Assembly: GCA_032622095.1 (NCBI GenBank)
Contig: CP136063.1
Location: 182,013,956-182,077,955 of the forward strand
DNA from: Siphonodentalium dalli
Taxonomy: Eukaryota; Mollusca; Scaphopoda; Gadilida; Siphonodentaliidae
DNA: 64,000 nucleotides
Direction of reading: 5' to 3'
Shown one piece after another: positions 23,712 through 35,279 of this stretch (position 1 is the first letter of the stretch; each line of letters starts with the position of its first letter). The translations under genes and the position numbers were made by a program. Under the pieces are notes generated by a model. The model did not search any database. It had not been told where the DNA came from and worked only from the letters and a program-made list of their open reading frames with translations.

Positions 23712-24075
23712 TAGCTAGCTAATGTGCCCGACTACGTCCGGGCTATTTAGGGATTTCTTTGTGATCGCCTCCGTCTGGGCAGAATATACTAATTCAAAGT
23801 GACAACGTTGAGCAATACTGAGCGAACATACAACATTGAAAAGTATTAGGAGAAAGAAAAAACTATAGTTCGATCGGTGAGCGAGGTCAAGGTCAAGGAC
23901 ACGGTCGCACGTGAAATTGGACCCGCCCATATTGTTCCCGGGATCAAAGTAGGCCTATACATGCCAAATTTGAGTCTATAACATACATACACATATATAC
24001 ATATATACATACGTACGTACATACATACATACAGACAGACAGAAGTTCCAAAATATATAATAGATTAGCTTGTTG
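23712..24075 (+). mobile_element. Short interspersed element with CCCG..CGGG head and CAGA tail
   Basis: The head GCCCGACTACGTCCGGGC can form a small hairpin. The tail has (CATA)n then CATACAGACAGACAGAAG and an A/T-rich end (AAAATATATAATAGATTAG). This head/tail plan is the same as in elements A and B here (head CCCGGCGTTGCCCAGG, tail ACAGACAGACAG then CAAATATAGATATAGAT). Repeats of this form are widespread in invertebrates; the superfamily is not assigned. Confidence 0.55.
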
Positions 24076-24130
24076 TCGAATCCCATCCATACAGTAACTG
24101 TTTATTATATTCTAATTACTGTATGAAGTA

Positions 24131-24630
24131 TAAATAAGGATTATGTCATATGGACTGTTTCTATGGAGATGTAACCGTGAGATAAGTGGACATAACTTGT
24201 GTAAATTACATACAAGTTATGACCACTTACCTCACGGTTACATCTCCATAAAAATAGTCCACATGACAGTTAATCCTTATATTTATATACATTTAGCGAA
24301 AAAGCCACTTTTGTAAATGTACTTAAATCGAAAAGTGTATGGTGACAAAAACAGCCCAAAATACCCAATAGCACCCTTGGCAAAAGTTAATAGGATCAAT
24401 TTCTCTTCATATTGAAACCCGATGATGTATTAAGTCAATCCTGCGCGAGTCCAAATGCGCCCAAAACATTACGCGTTCGTCTTTCCAAACCCAATGACGT
24501 ATCGATGGTGTTATGAGCTTGGTGTTATGAGCCGTTGCGCATTCACCGAGAAATAACTGCAACTAGCCACGTGGGCGCCGACCAATCAGAATGCTGGATT
24601 TAGTGATGACAACACTTAGTATGTAAATAT
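24131..24630 (+). mobile_element. One-sided foldback element, copy 1
   Basis: A ~157-bp palindrome (24131-24287; TGGAGATGTAACCGTGAG pairs with CTCACGGTTACATCTCCA) is followed by a ~340-bp unpaired tail with TGACGTATCGATG, GTTGCGCATTCACCGAGAAA and CCACGTGGGCGCCGACC, ending at TTAGTATGTAAATAT. The same palindrome-plus-tail order recurs at 49418-49884 in direct orientation, which fixes the boundaries. No coding sequence; presumably moved in trans. Confidence 0.75.
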
Positions 24631-24639
24631 TATGGATTA

Positions 24640-26600
24640 AATACTATTCACACTAACTGTATGTTCACAACACACGATGACCTTGACTAAATAGAAAAGA
24701 GGACTCATTATTTGGTTGTAAAACGCCATGGAAGAAGCCAACATTAAATGGGTAGATGCTTGGTGTGGATATCGTAGACATCGATGATGTATAATGTGAT
24801 ATCCGTTTGTTCTGATTAGAACTTAGAAGGCTCGTGCATCTTCCTTCCGGTTCCCGTTCCACGGTTCCACTAACTAACAGTCTTGGGATGAAATTCCGTC
24901 GCTAAGGAAAGCAGGAAGTGACGTCTTCCATTTCGTTACGCTCGTGAGATGAAAAGAACTGACGGAGCGTATGACTCGCGCAGCCTTGCGATGAGTCTAG
25001 ACTGACCTTTGCCGGCGTTTTCCGGGTTTAATTCATGAGTAATGGCCACCTCGCGTGTTTCACCACGAGTGCATGATAAATCTCACAGACGATTCCCATT
25101 CAATGGTAAAGCCCAGCTTCCCTCGCCCATGATATACACCGGGACACTATCGGAGGGCACAGATACCGTGACATATCCGGTTAGAGTGCGTTCTAAGTGT
25201 ATATAGGTTCATACACTGGCAAGTTTACTCGGCATTCTTTTGCAGTATTTACAGTAATGCCCTAAGTAATCGACTCCTTAAACACAGTAGAATTATGGGT
25301 AACTTTTCAGGATTTAGTCGGAAACATGGCTTGTTGCCATTCATCGGAAAGCTCACGGCATTACTGTAGGTATATAGAAAGCTATAATGTGCCAGAAACC
25401 GAATTCAAAAATGCTTATAAATTGCATCTGTACCACAACTATATATATAACTACATGGACATGATAGTTAAAACTATGCAGTTCTACAAGTAGAATCGTA
25501 GTAAATTGCGCGCAAATATTCTAAACAAAGATATGACGCAACAGTATGCCATCTCAATAACATTACGAAGAACATATATAGCTTGCTTATCATTAGGTTA
25601 CCATTTCCTTCTTGTTTATTGTACATGTTTTTCACTACCTCGCTATTGCCTTTTGAGTTTATGATAAATTCTGTGAAGAAGGAATCGTGTAGCGCAGTTT
25701 TCTCCCATGCATTTGCTCCGACAGAACTGGGTTAACGGAGATTTAAGCGAATTGTCATTGTCATAAACCCATGTGGGCATTGTCGCTCGTCAATAAAATT
25801 AGTAAACAGTGCTTTATTTTAGAAACATGAGTATTAATGAGCTGCGCGGACTTAGAGATTCCCCATTTATATGTGAAGTAAAGTTGAGTGAGTACCAGTG
25901 TCCCCAGACCCAGTCGATTATAATGAGATCTTGTCTGTGTTTCAGCCAGACTGGTTAATTAGTCTCACACGGAGAAATAAATTCTAATTGCCGGTGACAG
26001 TCACGCTAATAAAAGTCGCTAATATAGAACAAACCAGAAAGTCAATATATAGGTATATGGGCATGTCCCTTTAGCATGTCTATTCCCACGCCATCAGATT
26101 CGGACCCTTATAGTGCACACACACCTTGAACGTTCCCCTACACCCTTAAATACAAAACAGCGAATGTTCTGCATATGTAGGTGGGGGGGGGGGCGTCCGA
26201 TATATGACATGTGTTATGGTTGGTGCACAGTTCCATGCCCATGTACACGTTTATAACTGAGTGGGGGTCCATGTTGTGTTGACAGGGTTAAGCTTCCCCA
26301 GTACAGACGCCCAGAACTCCATGGGAATTACTAGACTGTCATTGAAACGAGTGTACAAAGCACCATTTCGAATAAATTTGCATTCTATGTTGGGTCTTTT
26401 ATAAGGATTCAGCTTCTACAAAGTCTCGCGTGGTCTACACCGTGTGACAGTTTCCACCTAATGGGTCGTGGTGGGATTCGTATATATGGATTTTTACTGT
26501 CTAATATCAAATAAATGGCGTCTTTAGCTAGTAATATGTTTGTGTAGTGAATATGGATTAGGCGTGCACAATCCCATACGGTTAAACATTAAACCGACTG
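24640..26600. other. Unassigned, apart from one MITE
   Basis: No gene recognised. Contains AGTGACGTC (24917), a poly-G run at 26182-26193 and the MITE listed separately at 25250. Confidence 0.45.
25250..25368. mobile_element. Tc1/mariner-type MITE, 119 bp
   Basis: TA-CAGTAATGCC at the left and GGCATTACTG-TA at the right: perfect 10-bp inverted termini starting CAGT within a TA dinucleotide, as in Tc1/mariner-derived nonautonomous elements. A longer relative with the same termini is at 57018-57440, and a decayed inverted copy at 43646-43761. The internal ATGGCTTGTTGCCATTCATC is shared by all three. Confidence 0.75.
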
Positions 26601-26603
26601 ACT

Positions 26604-26712
26604 CATTAGAGCTTCCAAATTATGTCTACGTAATATTGGAAGCATGTATAAGATAGGTTGCCAAATACACGAAATATTCATGTGCTCCGAACAAATATTT
26701 TCCATGGTCAAC
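26604..26712 (+). repeat. Dispersed repeat, copy 2 (partner at 8.64 kb)
   Basis: GCTTCCAAATTATGTCTACG .. AGATAGGTTGCCAAATACAC .. TCCATGGTCA, collinear with 8640-8771. Confidence 0.6.
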
Positions 26713-27345
26713 ATCATCATGGTCATAATCATGATTATTAAAAATATCATCATCATCGTCGTCGCATCTAATTGTGATCGTCATCGTTATAATCGTCATA
26801 ATCTTAATCCTCACCATTGACGTTGTCAGTATAATCACGTCATTCAATCAATTCAATTCAATTTATTTTGGTCATCATATAGTGATATTACAGATTATAG
26901 AATTACAGAATCAGATACATAGTATATATGTATATATGCACATGCGTTATAATATATAGAGTACATATATACGAAAATATAGTAATGTTTATGCTTGTTG
27001 CCTTTAGATGGTAATAATAATAATAATAGTACATGTATTAGATTTGTTCTATGTTGTCCAGTTAGTGGGGTTTATGTTATGAATGCTACTTATAGCCTCA
27101 AGATGACTTAAACAAGTCATCGACATTTTCTTCCACCTCCTCGTCATCATCGTTATCATCATTAATTTATTAATTATCACCAGTATCGTCAACATTAATT
27201 TATTATATAGCACCAGTATCGTCATTATCGTCATCACCATCGTTATCATCATTAATTTATTAATTATCACCAGCATCGTCATCATTAATTTAGTATATAG
27301 CACCAGTATCGTCATATTGCCATCGCCATCACCGACCATCTTCAT
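26700..27345. repeat. ATC/GTC-rich simple sequence with a 91-bp duplication
   Basis: Dense CATCGT/CATCAT trinucleotides. CGTTATCATCATTAATTTAT at 27150 recurs at 27241 as part of a ~91-bp direct duplication that includes ATAGCACCAGTATCGTC. Open frames here (His/Asp or Met/Thr rich) are repeat artefacts. Confidence 0.75.
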
Positions 27346-27349
27346 ATGA

Positions 27350-27958
27350 TCACGGTTGCAACAACAATAACAACGGCAACAACATTATCTTTATTATCAT
27401 ATTGTGCTAAAGTAACTGTTTATTATCCCAACGAACGCACATAATCGTCGAAGGGAAGCTACATCAGTCATATTAAATACTTCAAGGATGTCAATGGTTA
27501 CGTTTTTCTGTCTGGTATATTTACTGGGGAGAAATCAGCTTCTGGAATCTTAAATTAGCTCCATTCGAAAAAATAATGCAATACATCGCAATACAAGTTT
27601 TTTTTATTATTATATATTATTATATAGAGGGCATGTTAGCTGCATTTACGCAGTGTCGTCCAATATTCCTTTCTCTATTGGTAGTATGTGGTTACAAGTT
27701 CGAAATTGATTTTTCTATTTATGCTATTGATTGTCCAAATAAATTCAAATCAAATGTTGTGTTTGAATATTTTGTGTATGGTACCTCTGCTCGAATTATC
27801 TATATTTTATACCCAAATAGATCTGTAGAAGGCTGAATTTAATATAAGATATTATAACTTCGGGGCAAACGTATGTCGATGCATAAAAGATGAGCCTGGC
27901 CGCAATACGTTAGTAAGGTTTTCACATTTTCAATCCATCTTATTTGTGTGGATGCGTT
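27350..27958. other. Unassigned sequence downstream of the LINE remnant
   Basis: No gene or repeat recognised. It could hold the decayed 3' end of the LINE, but I see no conserved motif. Confidence 0.4.
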
Positions 27959-27959
27959 C

Positions 27960-28420
27960 TCAGTGAGCTATAATGCTGGCCAGTTTAGAATCTTACAATA
28001 TCTATCATCTTTCATATTCCTCACTTTAAACCAATATTTGATGATTCTTAACTCGATAGTGATACTTATGGGAAATCTACCACTTTCTCCATATATCATG
28101 TAATCTTGGGTGGATAATTTTATATCGAGTACAAGTTTTCCGTGTTCGCACTTCACAGCAGTATGACAATATAGGAATAACCTGAGCGTCAAACAACTCA
28201 AACTGAGAGACTGTATAATACATTGCTCTCGTAGCTTTATCTGCTGAGGTTTTTTTATAATGAAAATGACGTTGATTTAGTATGTACAATTCCAATATAA
28301 TTAAACAACTTCAATTTCAACCCAATCATAGAAGAATGTCCTGCCCTTCGGCAAACTCCGATTCGAAATCAACAAAACTTTAGTGTTCTCGACAATAACT
28401 GTCAGTTTCCACATTTGTCA
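27960..28420 (-). pseudogene. LINE reverse transcriptase remnant, C-terminal part
   Basis: On the minus strand, broken frames continue the reverse transcriptase interrupted at 31.88 kb: WKLTVIVENTKVLLIS just after the junction (28410-28360), then ADKATRAMYYTV and FDAQVIPILSYCCEV (28250-28140), then DYMIYGESGRFP and ELRIIKYWFKV (28105-28000). These fit the order of thumb and C-terminal segments I know for Jockey/CR1-like LINE polymerases (K.K.MVFS, FD..V.PIL.YG.EVW, and the later YGELGR.P). Several in-frame stops and frameshifts: dead. The 5' part lies at 31883-32480. Confidence 0.75.
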
Positions 28421-31400
28421 ATCTATATCTATATTTGCGAATGTCTGCCTGTCTGTCTGTCTGTCTGTCTGTCTGTGTTCTATAGAAATTAACAGGGGAC
28501 CATCAAGATGATACCAAAGGGGTCTACTAGGAGTAACTTTTTACGAGAAAGATAATGGTCGGGGTTAAAATTTTCTAAAGTGACGCCGTTGTTGTCAGGG
28601 GCAGAAAAGGGGGAGGGGCAGGAAAACAATTTGTCGGCGATTGCCACGAAACTTATATATAATCATCCCCATAATATGAGGAATCTAATGGTGTGTTTTA
28701 AATATGGCAAAAGTCGCGCCGTTCGCGTCAGGGGTGCCCGGAAGGGAGAGGGGCAGATTTTTTTTCTGTCGCCGATTGCCACGAAACTTACATATAATCA
28801 TCCCCATGATATGAATAATCCAACGGTGTGGTTTAAATATGTCAAAAGTGGCGTCGTTCGAGTCAGATTTGCACGAAAGGGGAGAGGGGCACCAAAATTG
28901 ATAAAACTAATTTCAGCGCCGATTTCCACCAAATTGATATATATTCTTCTTCATGATACAAGGAATCTAATTGTGCGATTTAACAACGCCAAATTGTTGT
29001 CGTTTGGATGAGAGATTGGGAGGGGGTGGGCACTAAATTTGATAATAATTGGTTTAGTCGCCGATTGCCACCACACTTATACAAAAGCATCCCCATGGTA
29101 TGAGGAGTCTAATGACGTGGCGTATGTCAAGTGTGGCCTCATTCGAGTCAGGGGTGTATTGAAAGGGACAGGGGCACCAAAATTGATGCACATTTTTTTT
29201 GGCGCCAATTTCCACCAAATTGATACTCTTTCTTATCCGAGGAATCTGATCGTGTGATTTAAAGACGCCATAGTGGTGCTGTTTATGTGAGAGATGGGGA
29301 GGGATGGATTGGCACCAAATTTGATAAAAAAAAAAACATTGTTTAGTCGCCGATTATCACCAAACTTATAAACAATCATCTCCATGATATCAGGAGTTTA
29401 ATTGTGTGGTTTAAGGATGTCACAAGTGGGGCCATTCGAGTCAGTGGTGTATAGATATGTGAGGGACATTATATCTATATGTTTAGTGCCGATTTCCACC
29501 AGATTGATATATATTTTTCTCCGTGATACGAGGAATCTTATCGTGTGGTTTAGACACAACAAATTGGTGCCCTATGGGTGAGAGATATGGGGACCTTCAA
29601 TTTGATACGAATTTGTATACTCGCCAATTTTCACCAATTTCATATATATGCATCTCTAATCTCTAATGAGTCTTAGTGTGTGCAGCTTGAGTCCGAAATA
29701 GGGACGGGAGGGTCACCAAAAATTGATACAAAATATTGTTAGTACCAATTACCATCAAATTCAGACACGTTCTTCTCAAATGATACAAGAAATCAAAGTG
29801 TGCTGTCTGTCTGTCTCTGTCTGTCTGTGTGTTCTATATATAACTTCACGCGGTACAATCGAAGAGGCAAAAGCTGATACAAATATATTTGGCACTAATT
29901 TCCAACAAATTCATACATGTTTTTATCTAATGATATACCATGTATTAAATCACATTTGGTGTCGTTTGCGTCACGGATGGCGAGCGGATATGCACTATCA
30001 TAGATAAGATTGCTATTCGCTGATATCCACATATAAGTTATATATAGTCACCCAGGCCATCTCCATATCATTTTAAGGAGATTTGAGCGTTCACGTTTCA
30101 CAATCCCGACAAATGGTAACCCACTTATAAGTCACTTGAACAACTATATCTTCTTAATTGTCATATTTATATGGGGATGGCAATTAGGACATTCACACAT
30201 TGAGCTAGCAAAAAGAGATACATAGATTATTTGAGAGATGGGGAGGGAGGGATTGGCACCAAATTTGACAAAAAAACATTGTTTAGTCGCCGATTATCAC
30301 CAAACTTATAAACAATCATCTCCATGATATCAGGAGTGTAATTGTGTGGTTTAAGGATGTCATAAGTGGGGCCATTCGAGTCAGTGGTGTATAGAGATGA
30401 GAGGGACATTATATCTATATGTTTAGTGCCGATTTCCACCAGATTGATACATATTCTTCTCCGTGATGCGAGGAATCTTATCGTGTGGTACTGTGGTTTA
30501 GACACAACAAATTGGTGCCCTATGGGTGAGAGATATGGGGAACTTCAATTTGATACGAATTTGTATACTCGCCAATTTTCACCAATTTCATATATATGCA
30601 TCTCTAATCTCTAACGAGTCTTAGTGTGTGCAGCTTGAGTCCGAAATAGGGACGGGAGGGTCACCAAACACTGATACAAAATATTTTATCTAATTATATA
30701 CCATGAATTAAATCACATTTGGTGTCGTTTGCGTCACGGATGGCGAGCGGATATGCACTATCATAGATAAGATTGCTATTCGCCGATATCCATATATAAG
30801 TTATATATAGTCACACAGGCCATCTCCATATCATTTTATGGAGATTTGGGCGTTCACATTTCACAATCCGGACAAATGGTAACCCACTTATAAGTCACTT
30901 GAACAATTATATCTTCTTAATTGTCATATTTATATGGAGATGGCAATCAGGACATTCACACAATGAGCTAACAAAAACAGATACATAGAAGAAGCATTAA
31001 ACGTATATTTATCATTTTATTGAAGAGATTCATATATTCGTGCAAACTGAGAGACCTCGAACCGTCAGAGGATTGCATATATATTATAACAAAATTGAGT
31101 CTGTTCCATTCAATACAGTTTCCACAAAAAAAGTTACAATTTGTCAGGATATATGGAAGGCCTGTTCAAAAATAGTGGTCACAGTGTGCAGTCATATATA
31201 GTTTCTTCTGATATACAATACAATGCAGTTAGTAGCACATGACTTTTCAGGATCCTCCCAATACTGACATCTGACAGGGGGTTTAGAACAGACTCATCGA
31301 CTGACATAAACAATTCAAAATCTCGCTCTGTGTCTGGCAAATGTAGCTGATATGCCCGCGCAGCAACATTTCGTTGAAACTGAGAATATTTAGCCAATAT

Positions 31401-31880
31401 ATAGCACCATGAAGGCATGAACAGACGAGCACCTGGGCATTTATTTGAAACATCTGTATCTTCATGGAGATACGATAGCCAGGTATCCTCGAGATCTTAG
31501 TCCAACCCACTAGATTGATTGATACATCTCAATATGTAAAACCCAAATTGTCATCTTTTATTTATGCGAACTAATGTCTTTATGATGTCCATGTATCATA
31601 GTATAACGTCTGACGTATACGCAGTTGTAAATAAATAAATACTTCATTATTGGTGGAACGGATTAATCGCGATAAACAGAATGACAATTGACAAGGTGGG
31701 CCACTACTTATATTCCATGCCTGTAATAATCATGTTTTGTGATGCTATTTGAATATACAATTTATGAGAAAACGTATAACACTTTGAACAAGAGTGTTCT
31801 CTATTCCCAACAAATATCCACAGCATACAGATGTTTTCACATCGCATTAACCTGGGCAACGCCGGGTAACCCTGCTAGTA
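28421..31880 (-). mobile_element. Element A (3.46 kb), inserted in a LINE
   Basis: On the minus strand it starts TACTAGCAGGGTTACCCGG at 31880 and ends CAAATATAGATATAGAT at 28421, next to a (CAGA)n tract (28446-28474). The same two ends bound element B at 52164-55525 in the opposite orientation, which fixes the limits. Much of the interior (28600-30700) is a tandem series of ~145-150-bp units (GCCGATT.CCACCAAACTTAT, CATGATATGAGGAATCTAAT, TCGAGTCAGGGGTG). A larger duplication inside A repeats 29287-30225 as 30234-30990, the second copy lacking about 0.19 kb. Near the start, a frame of about 80 codons (31418-31179) is preserved in B. Flanks on both sides are collinear LINE sequence, so A entered an older LINE. 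Confidence 0.75.
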
Positions 31881-31882
31881 TT

Positions 31883-32480
31883 TACTAAAAACGTTAAGAG
31901 CCTTCTGAAGTTTTCCAGGCGTTTGAGATAAAAGAACCGTGCCATCGGTATACAATATAATAAATAATTTTACATATAGACAATTGTGTGCTCTTCTATG
32001 TCATCTGATATCTTCGATATACCATTTGCTCCTTCAGCTTTTATGCAATCTTCCAAATCGTTTAGATACAAGGCGAATAAGAGAGGTGGAAAAATGCACC
32101 TTGACTAACCCCCGACTAGCAGTGGGAGGAGTTTGGCATGTTATTACCAACTGTAATGTTTGACCTAATGTCGGAGTATAAGTTCCCTATATAATCCTGA
32201 AGATTTTCCCATTTATATCGGTGGCTAACAATATATGCCATAGTCCATATCTTGTCAAAAGCTTTTTAAAAATCAATGAAAGCACAATACAAATTTCGTT
32301 ACAGGCACCACGTCATTGTGGTCAAAACGTGAAAGTGAATATATTATCAGTAGTTGAATAGGCTTTTCTGAAAACAGACTTATAGAACATACAGTCTATA
32401 ACATAAACCTGATTGACAGATATTTTCAAACATAATATGAAAATGTATATGAATTGTTTTGTGAATTTAAATATTTTCGG
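31883..32480 (-). pseudogene. LINE reverse transcriptase remnant, palm part
   Basis: Minus-strand broken frames read, in order: FRKAYSTTDNIF (32378-32343), AFIDF-stop-KAFDKIW (about 32300-32250), NLYSDIRSNITVGN, PPLLFALYLNDLEDCIKAEG (about 32080-32020), the catalytic box now ILYTDGTVLLSQTP (31955-31914; the family has Y-A-D-D) and KLQKALNVFSKY, which stops exactly at element A. These are reverse transcriptase blocks of a Jockey/CR1-like non-LTR retrotransposon. The altered catalytic box, a TAA in the first block and at least three frameshifts show it is inactive. The polymerase resumes at 28420. Confidence 0.8.
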
Positions 32481-32837
32481 AAAATGTTTAGATAAAAAAA
32501 AAGGTAAATATGCTCTGGGATCTCTATTCCCCAGTAGCTCGCTCCAATGTTTTGATGCACGAAGCGAATACCCATCAGGAAATACCAGTCGGAATTTATC
32601 CCAACTTCGCTGGCACATACCTCCGCCACAGCCTGGTCGACAAGTATTTATCGACCTATTTCGATACCGGGAAAAATACAAAAGCGAATATCATTATAGG
32701 TGTATTTTTGGAGCGCAAACCTCCAAGTGGCTTTAAGTTAGAAACAAGTACGCTATATTTTGCCCAATGGAATAGTTACAAGGAAAATATAAATAATAAT
32801 ATATAAATACCTATGGTTTTTGAGTGAATATACCATA

Positions 32838-32948
32838 ATTATTTCATGAGTGACTATCATGCAGTGGATATATCAATTTTAAACGAGCGACCGTAGGCCG
32901 CGAGTTGAACATTGATATTTCCACTGTAATAGTCACGAATGAAATAAT
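32838..32948. mobile_element. Foldback palindrome nested in a TIR
   Basis: ATTATTTCATGAGTGACTAT pairs with ATAGTCACGAATGAAATAAT. The apex is CGAGCGACCGTAGGCCGCGAG. Removing it joins two halves of the host TIR, so it inserted after the host element. Confidence 0.7.
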
Positions 32949-33002
32949 ATGTGACCCGCCATATCGAAATCCAGTCGTAAGTCGGGATTGTTTTTACCCT
33001 GT

Positions 33003-33072
33003 GCCAATGCATTCTCTTATATATGCGAGTCGACCATAGGTCGCCTCGCATATATAAGAGAATGCATTGGCC
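33003..33072. mobile_element. 70-bp near-perfect foldback nested in the same TIR
   Basis: GCCAATGCATTCTCTTATAT pairs with ATATAAGAGAATGCATTGGC; apex CGAGTCGACCATAGGTCGCC. Same hairpin family as at 6.39, 7.27 and 7.36 kb, with halves at 15.13 and 45.04 kb. Confidence 0.8.
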
Positions 33073-33879
33073 TAAATATTTTTTACAATTTTAATAATTT
33101 TTTCTTGTATTCTATAACAATTTTATAATTTCACCGATACAGAGCCCCAGACAAACATGAGCAGACGACACTCTTCTATATGCTTCTATATATGTGTGGG
33201 GCTCCCTGCAGGGTATTAATGGATGTTTTTTATTTTATGTCCTAAAAATTGTAAGAAACATTTATTTAAAAAAAAATGATAAAAATTTGACCCGGAACTC
33301 GGCTGAAGGTTAGGCTATTCAGCCTATTGCGTCGAATTACGAAATCGCGTTTTGAATGTCTCTCTTTCCCCGCACGATAAAAAGAGGTCTTCGCACGAAC
33401 CAAAAATGATAAAACTTCCCAATTATTTTGGCACAGGGTAAAACAAAATCCCGACTTACGACTGGATTTAATATGGCGGGTCACATATGGGATTCAATCA
33501 AAACACCATAGGTGAATGTTCTATTTATTATATGCTTTAACCATGTCGGTATTTATTTTTAATGTATTAATATTCATTAATTAATGCCAAATAACTTCTC
33601 ACAAAGCGTAGGCAAAATTTCAGTTGGAAATTGGTTGTTCGCCAGCTGATCTATAGTCAACGAACCACTTTCAAATGGCAAGAAATTAGTCGGCCGCTAA
33701 AGAAAAAGTTCCCACAAATTATCACTAAAAGCGATAGACACTATAGACGGATAGCAATTTAATATTCCAAATAACAATAAAATGACCCGAATCACGAAAT
33801 AATAACATTATTTCAGTTTAAACAGGTAGTTCCGTCGCGCAGTGATATTCGTTCACTATTATTCGGTGATTTACCGGAA

Positions 33880-34120
33880 GCAAGCGACAGTGAAGATATC
33901 ATTTTTGAATAACAAAATGATATCTTTACCGTCGGTCTATATATACAATAAATAGATAGAACGACACAAGTGTGTGAACTGGTTAACGTTATTGCACGAG
34001 TTTGTTGTGACGCGATGGTAAAACGAGAACCGGAGGTTCGAGTTTTACCTCGCGGCACGACAAATGAGTGCAATAACGTTAACATGTTCACACAACTGTG
34101 TTGTTCTATATGTTTATTGC
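33880..34120. mobile_element. Two adjacent foldback palindromes
   Basis: A small hairpin (33882-33935: AAGATATCATTTT / AAAATGATATCTT) precedes a large one (33947-34119) where GAACTGGTTAACGTTATTGC pairs with GCAATAACGTTAACATGTTC. The apex is CGAGAACCGGAGGTTCGAG. The right side continues into sequence with three TGACGT motifs (34240-34280), similar in plan to the one-sided foldbacks at 24.1 and 36.5 kb. Confidence 0.65.
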
Positions 34121-34820
34121 ACACTCTGAAGATTGCAGCTTGTAACATACTAACATTGAGGTCGATATTGTTGTATTTAATTGAACAAACATGTGCTTAA
34201 TGTAGATTATACCCCATAATTTAGCGAAGACATTTTCTGTTAAAGTTGACGTCGCCAGTGACGTTGTTGACGTAATAGGTTTGTATTGTTCAAGAACAAT
34301 ACACGATTTTTTATTGAACGTTTCAATTATTCTGTATTTTGCTGTATTTCGCACAAATAAGCCATTGTGTGTGCAATAAATACGATATTAGTGTTGCGGC
34401 AATTTCCCACTATTGTATGGGGAAGCATATAATAAAGCTGAATAATTATGTCAGTTGTCGGGGACATTTCTAATGGAAAATTGGATATGATAAGATACGA
34501 TCAACTGGTTCCACTCTTTTGTGGAGTTTTTTTTATACGAATAATCTTACAACAAAAAATCATATCGGGCGTGTCGGACAAATTTGACGTGTATGTGTAT
34601 ACATAACTGTGACGCCAATTAGGACTCGTCCAATCAGACACATTAACTTCTCACGGGGAATGACTCTATTTTTTATGTTATAAAGTGTATAGGACTTGTC
34701 AAAGTTTTGTTGTCGTAAACACACCGACAGGCTGGCACGCTGATTGTGTCCATTTGAATCAATTACAGGAAGTGAGTATATCATAAATTCATAATCATAT
34801 AGTGAACATTAGGTTGCCCT
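34121..34820. other. Unassigned, possibly the tail of the preceding foldback
   Basis: TTGACGTCGCC, GTGACGTTG and TTGACGTAATAG at 34240-34280, then a short inverted pair (GTTCAAGAACAATACACG .. TTGAACG). The remainder to 34820 shows nothing recognisable. Confidence 0.4.
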
Positions 34821-35279
34821 TTAAAGGCCCACTTAATTTCCGAACCCCCCAGATCACATATATAAAATATATGCCATATTATATACCATTTGAAAGAGGA
34901 AGCTCTAAAACATTGTATTATCAACTTATCCGGTGTAATAAACTGAACATTTTATTTTGTTTGTTTGAGGTACCGACGTGTTTTTGTGTGCTTCGGTTTC
35001 ATCTGGACTACTGCAAAGTCTATTATTTTGAATGGAATGGGAATAACTCTATATCTTAGTTTGAATTGTTGCATTCTGGGAGCGAGACGGGGTGAAATGT
35101 TTCTATGATTATAGCTATTTTCTGTTACTCTATGGGCACCTTCTGAGACACAGACGTTCCAAATAGTGATGAATAATAGTATTTTAATCATATTTTATGT
35201 CATAGAGTGTTATTAAACCGTATATCAAGGCATTATACAAACCAATAATTGGTGACTCGAAAATTAAATGGGCCTTTAA
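34821..35279. mobile_element. piggyBac-type MITE, 459 bp
   Basis: TTAA-AGGCCCACTTAATTT at the left and AAATTAAATGGGCCT-TTAA at the right: inverted termini of about 15 bp with one mismatch, bounded by the tetranucleotide TTAA on both sides. TTAA target duplications are the hallmark of piggyBac-superfamily transposition. No transposase inside, so nonautonomous. A related left terminus (AAAGGTGCACTTAATTTC) is at 57994. Confidence 0.75.

Larger units (their letters stand above)
32809..33512. mobile_element. Long-TIR element with two nested palindromes in its left arm
   Basis: The right arm (33429-33512) is matched in reverse by the left arm, but the left arm is interrupted twice. ACCTATGG.TTTTTGA.TGAAT lies at 32809-32835, then after a foreign palindrome the arm resumes with TGTGACCCGCCATAT and CCAGTCGTAAGTCGGGATT (32950-32998) and TTTTACCCTGTGCCAA, where a second palindrome begins. 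Restoring continuity by eye gives TIRs of roughly 80-85 bp. The interior (33073-33428) has no gene. Confidence 0.7.

Noticed and set aside
28440-30990. CRISPR-like array (regular ~147-bp period)
   Set aside because: Units are long and similar throughout with no alternation of short repeats and unique spacers; eukaryotic tandem repeat.
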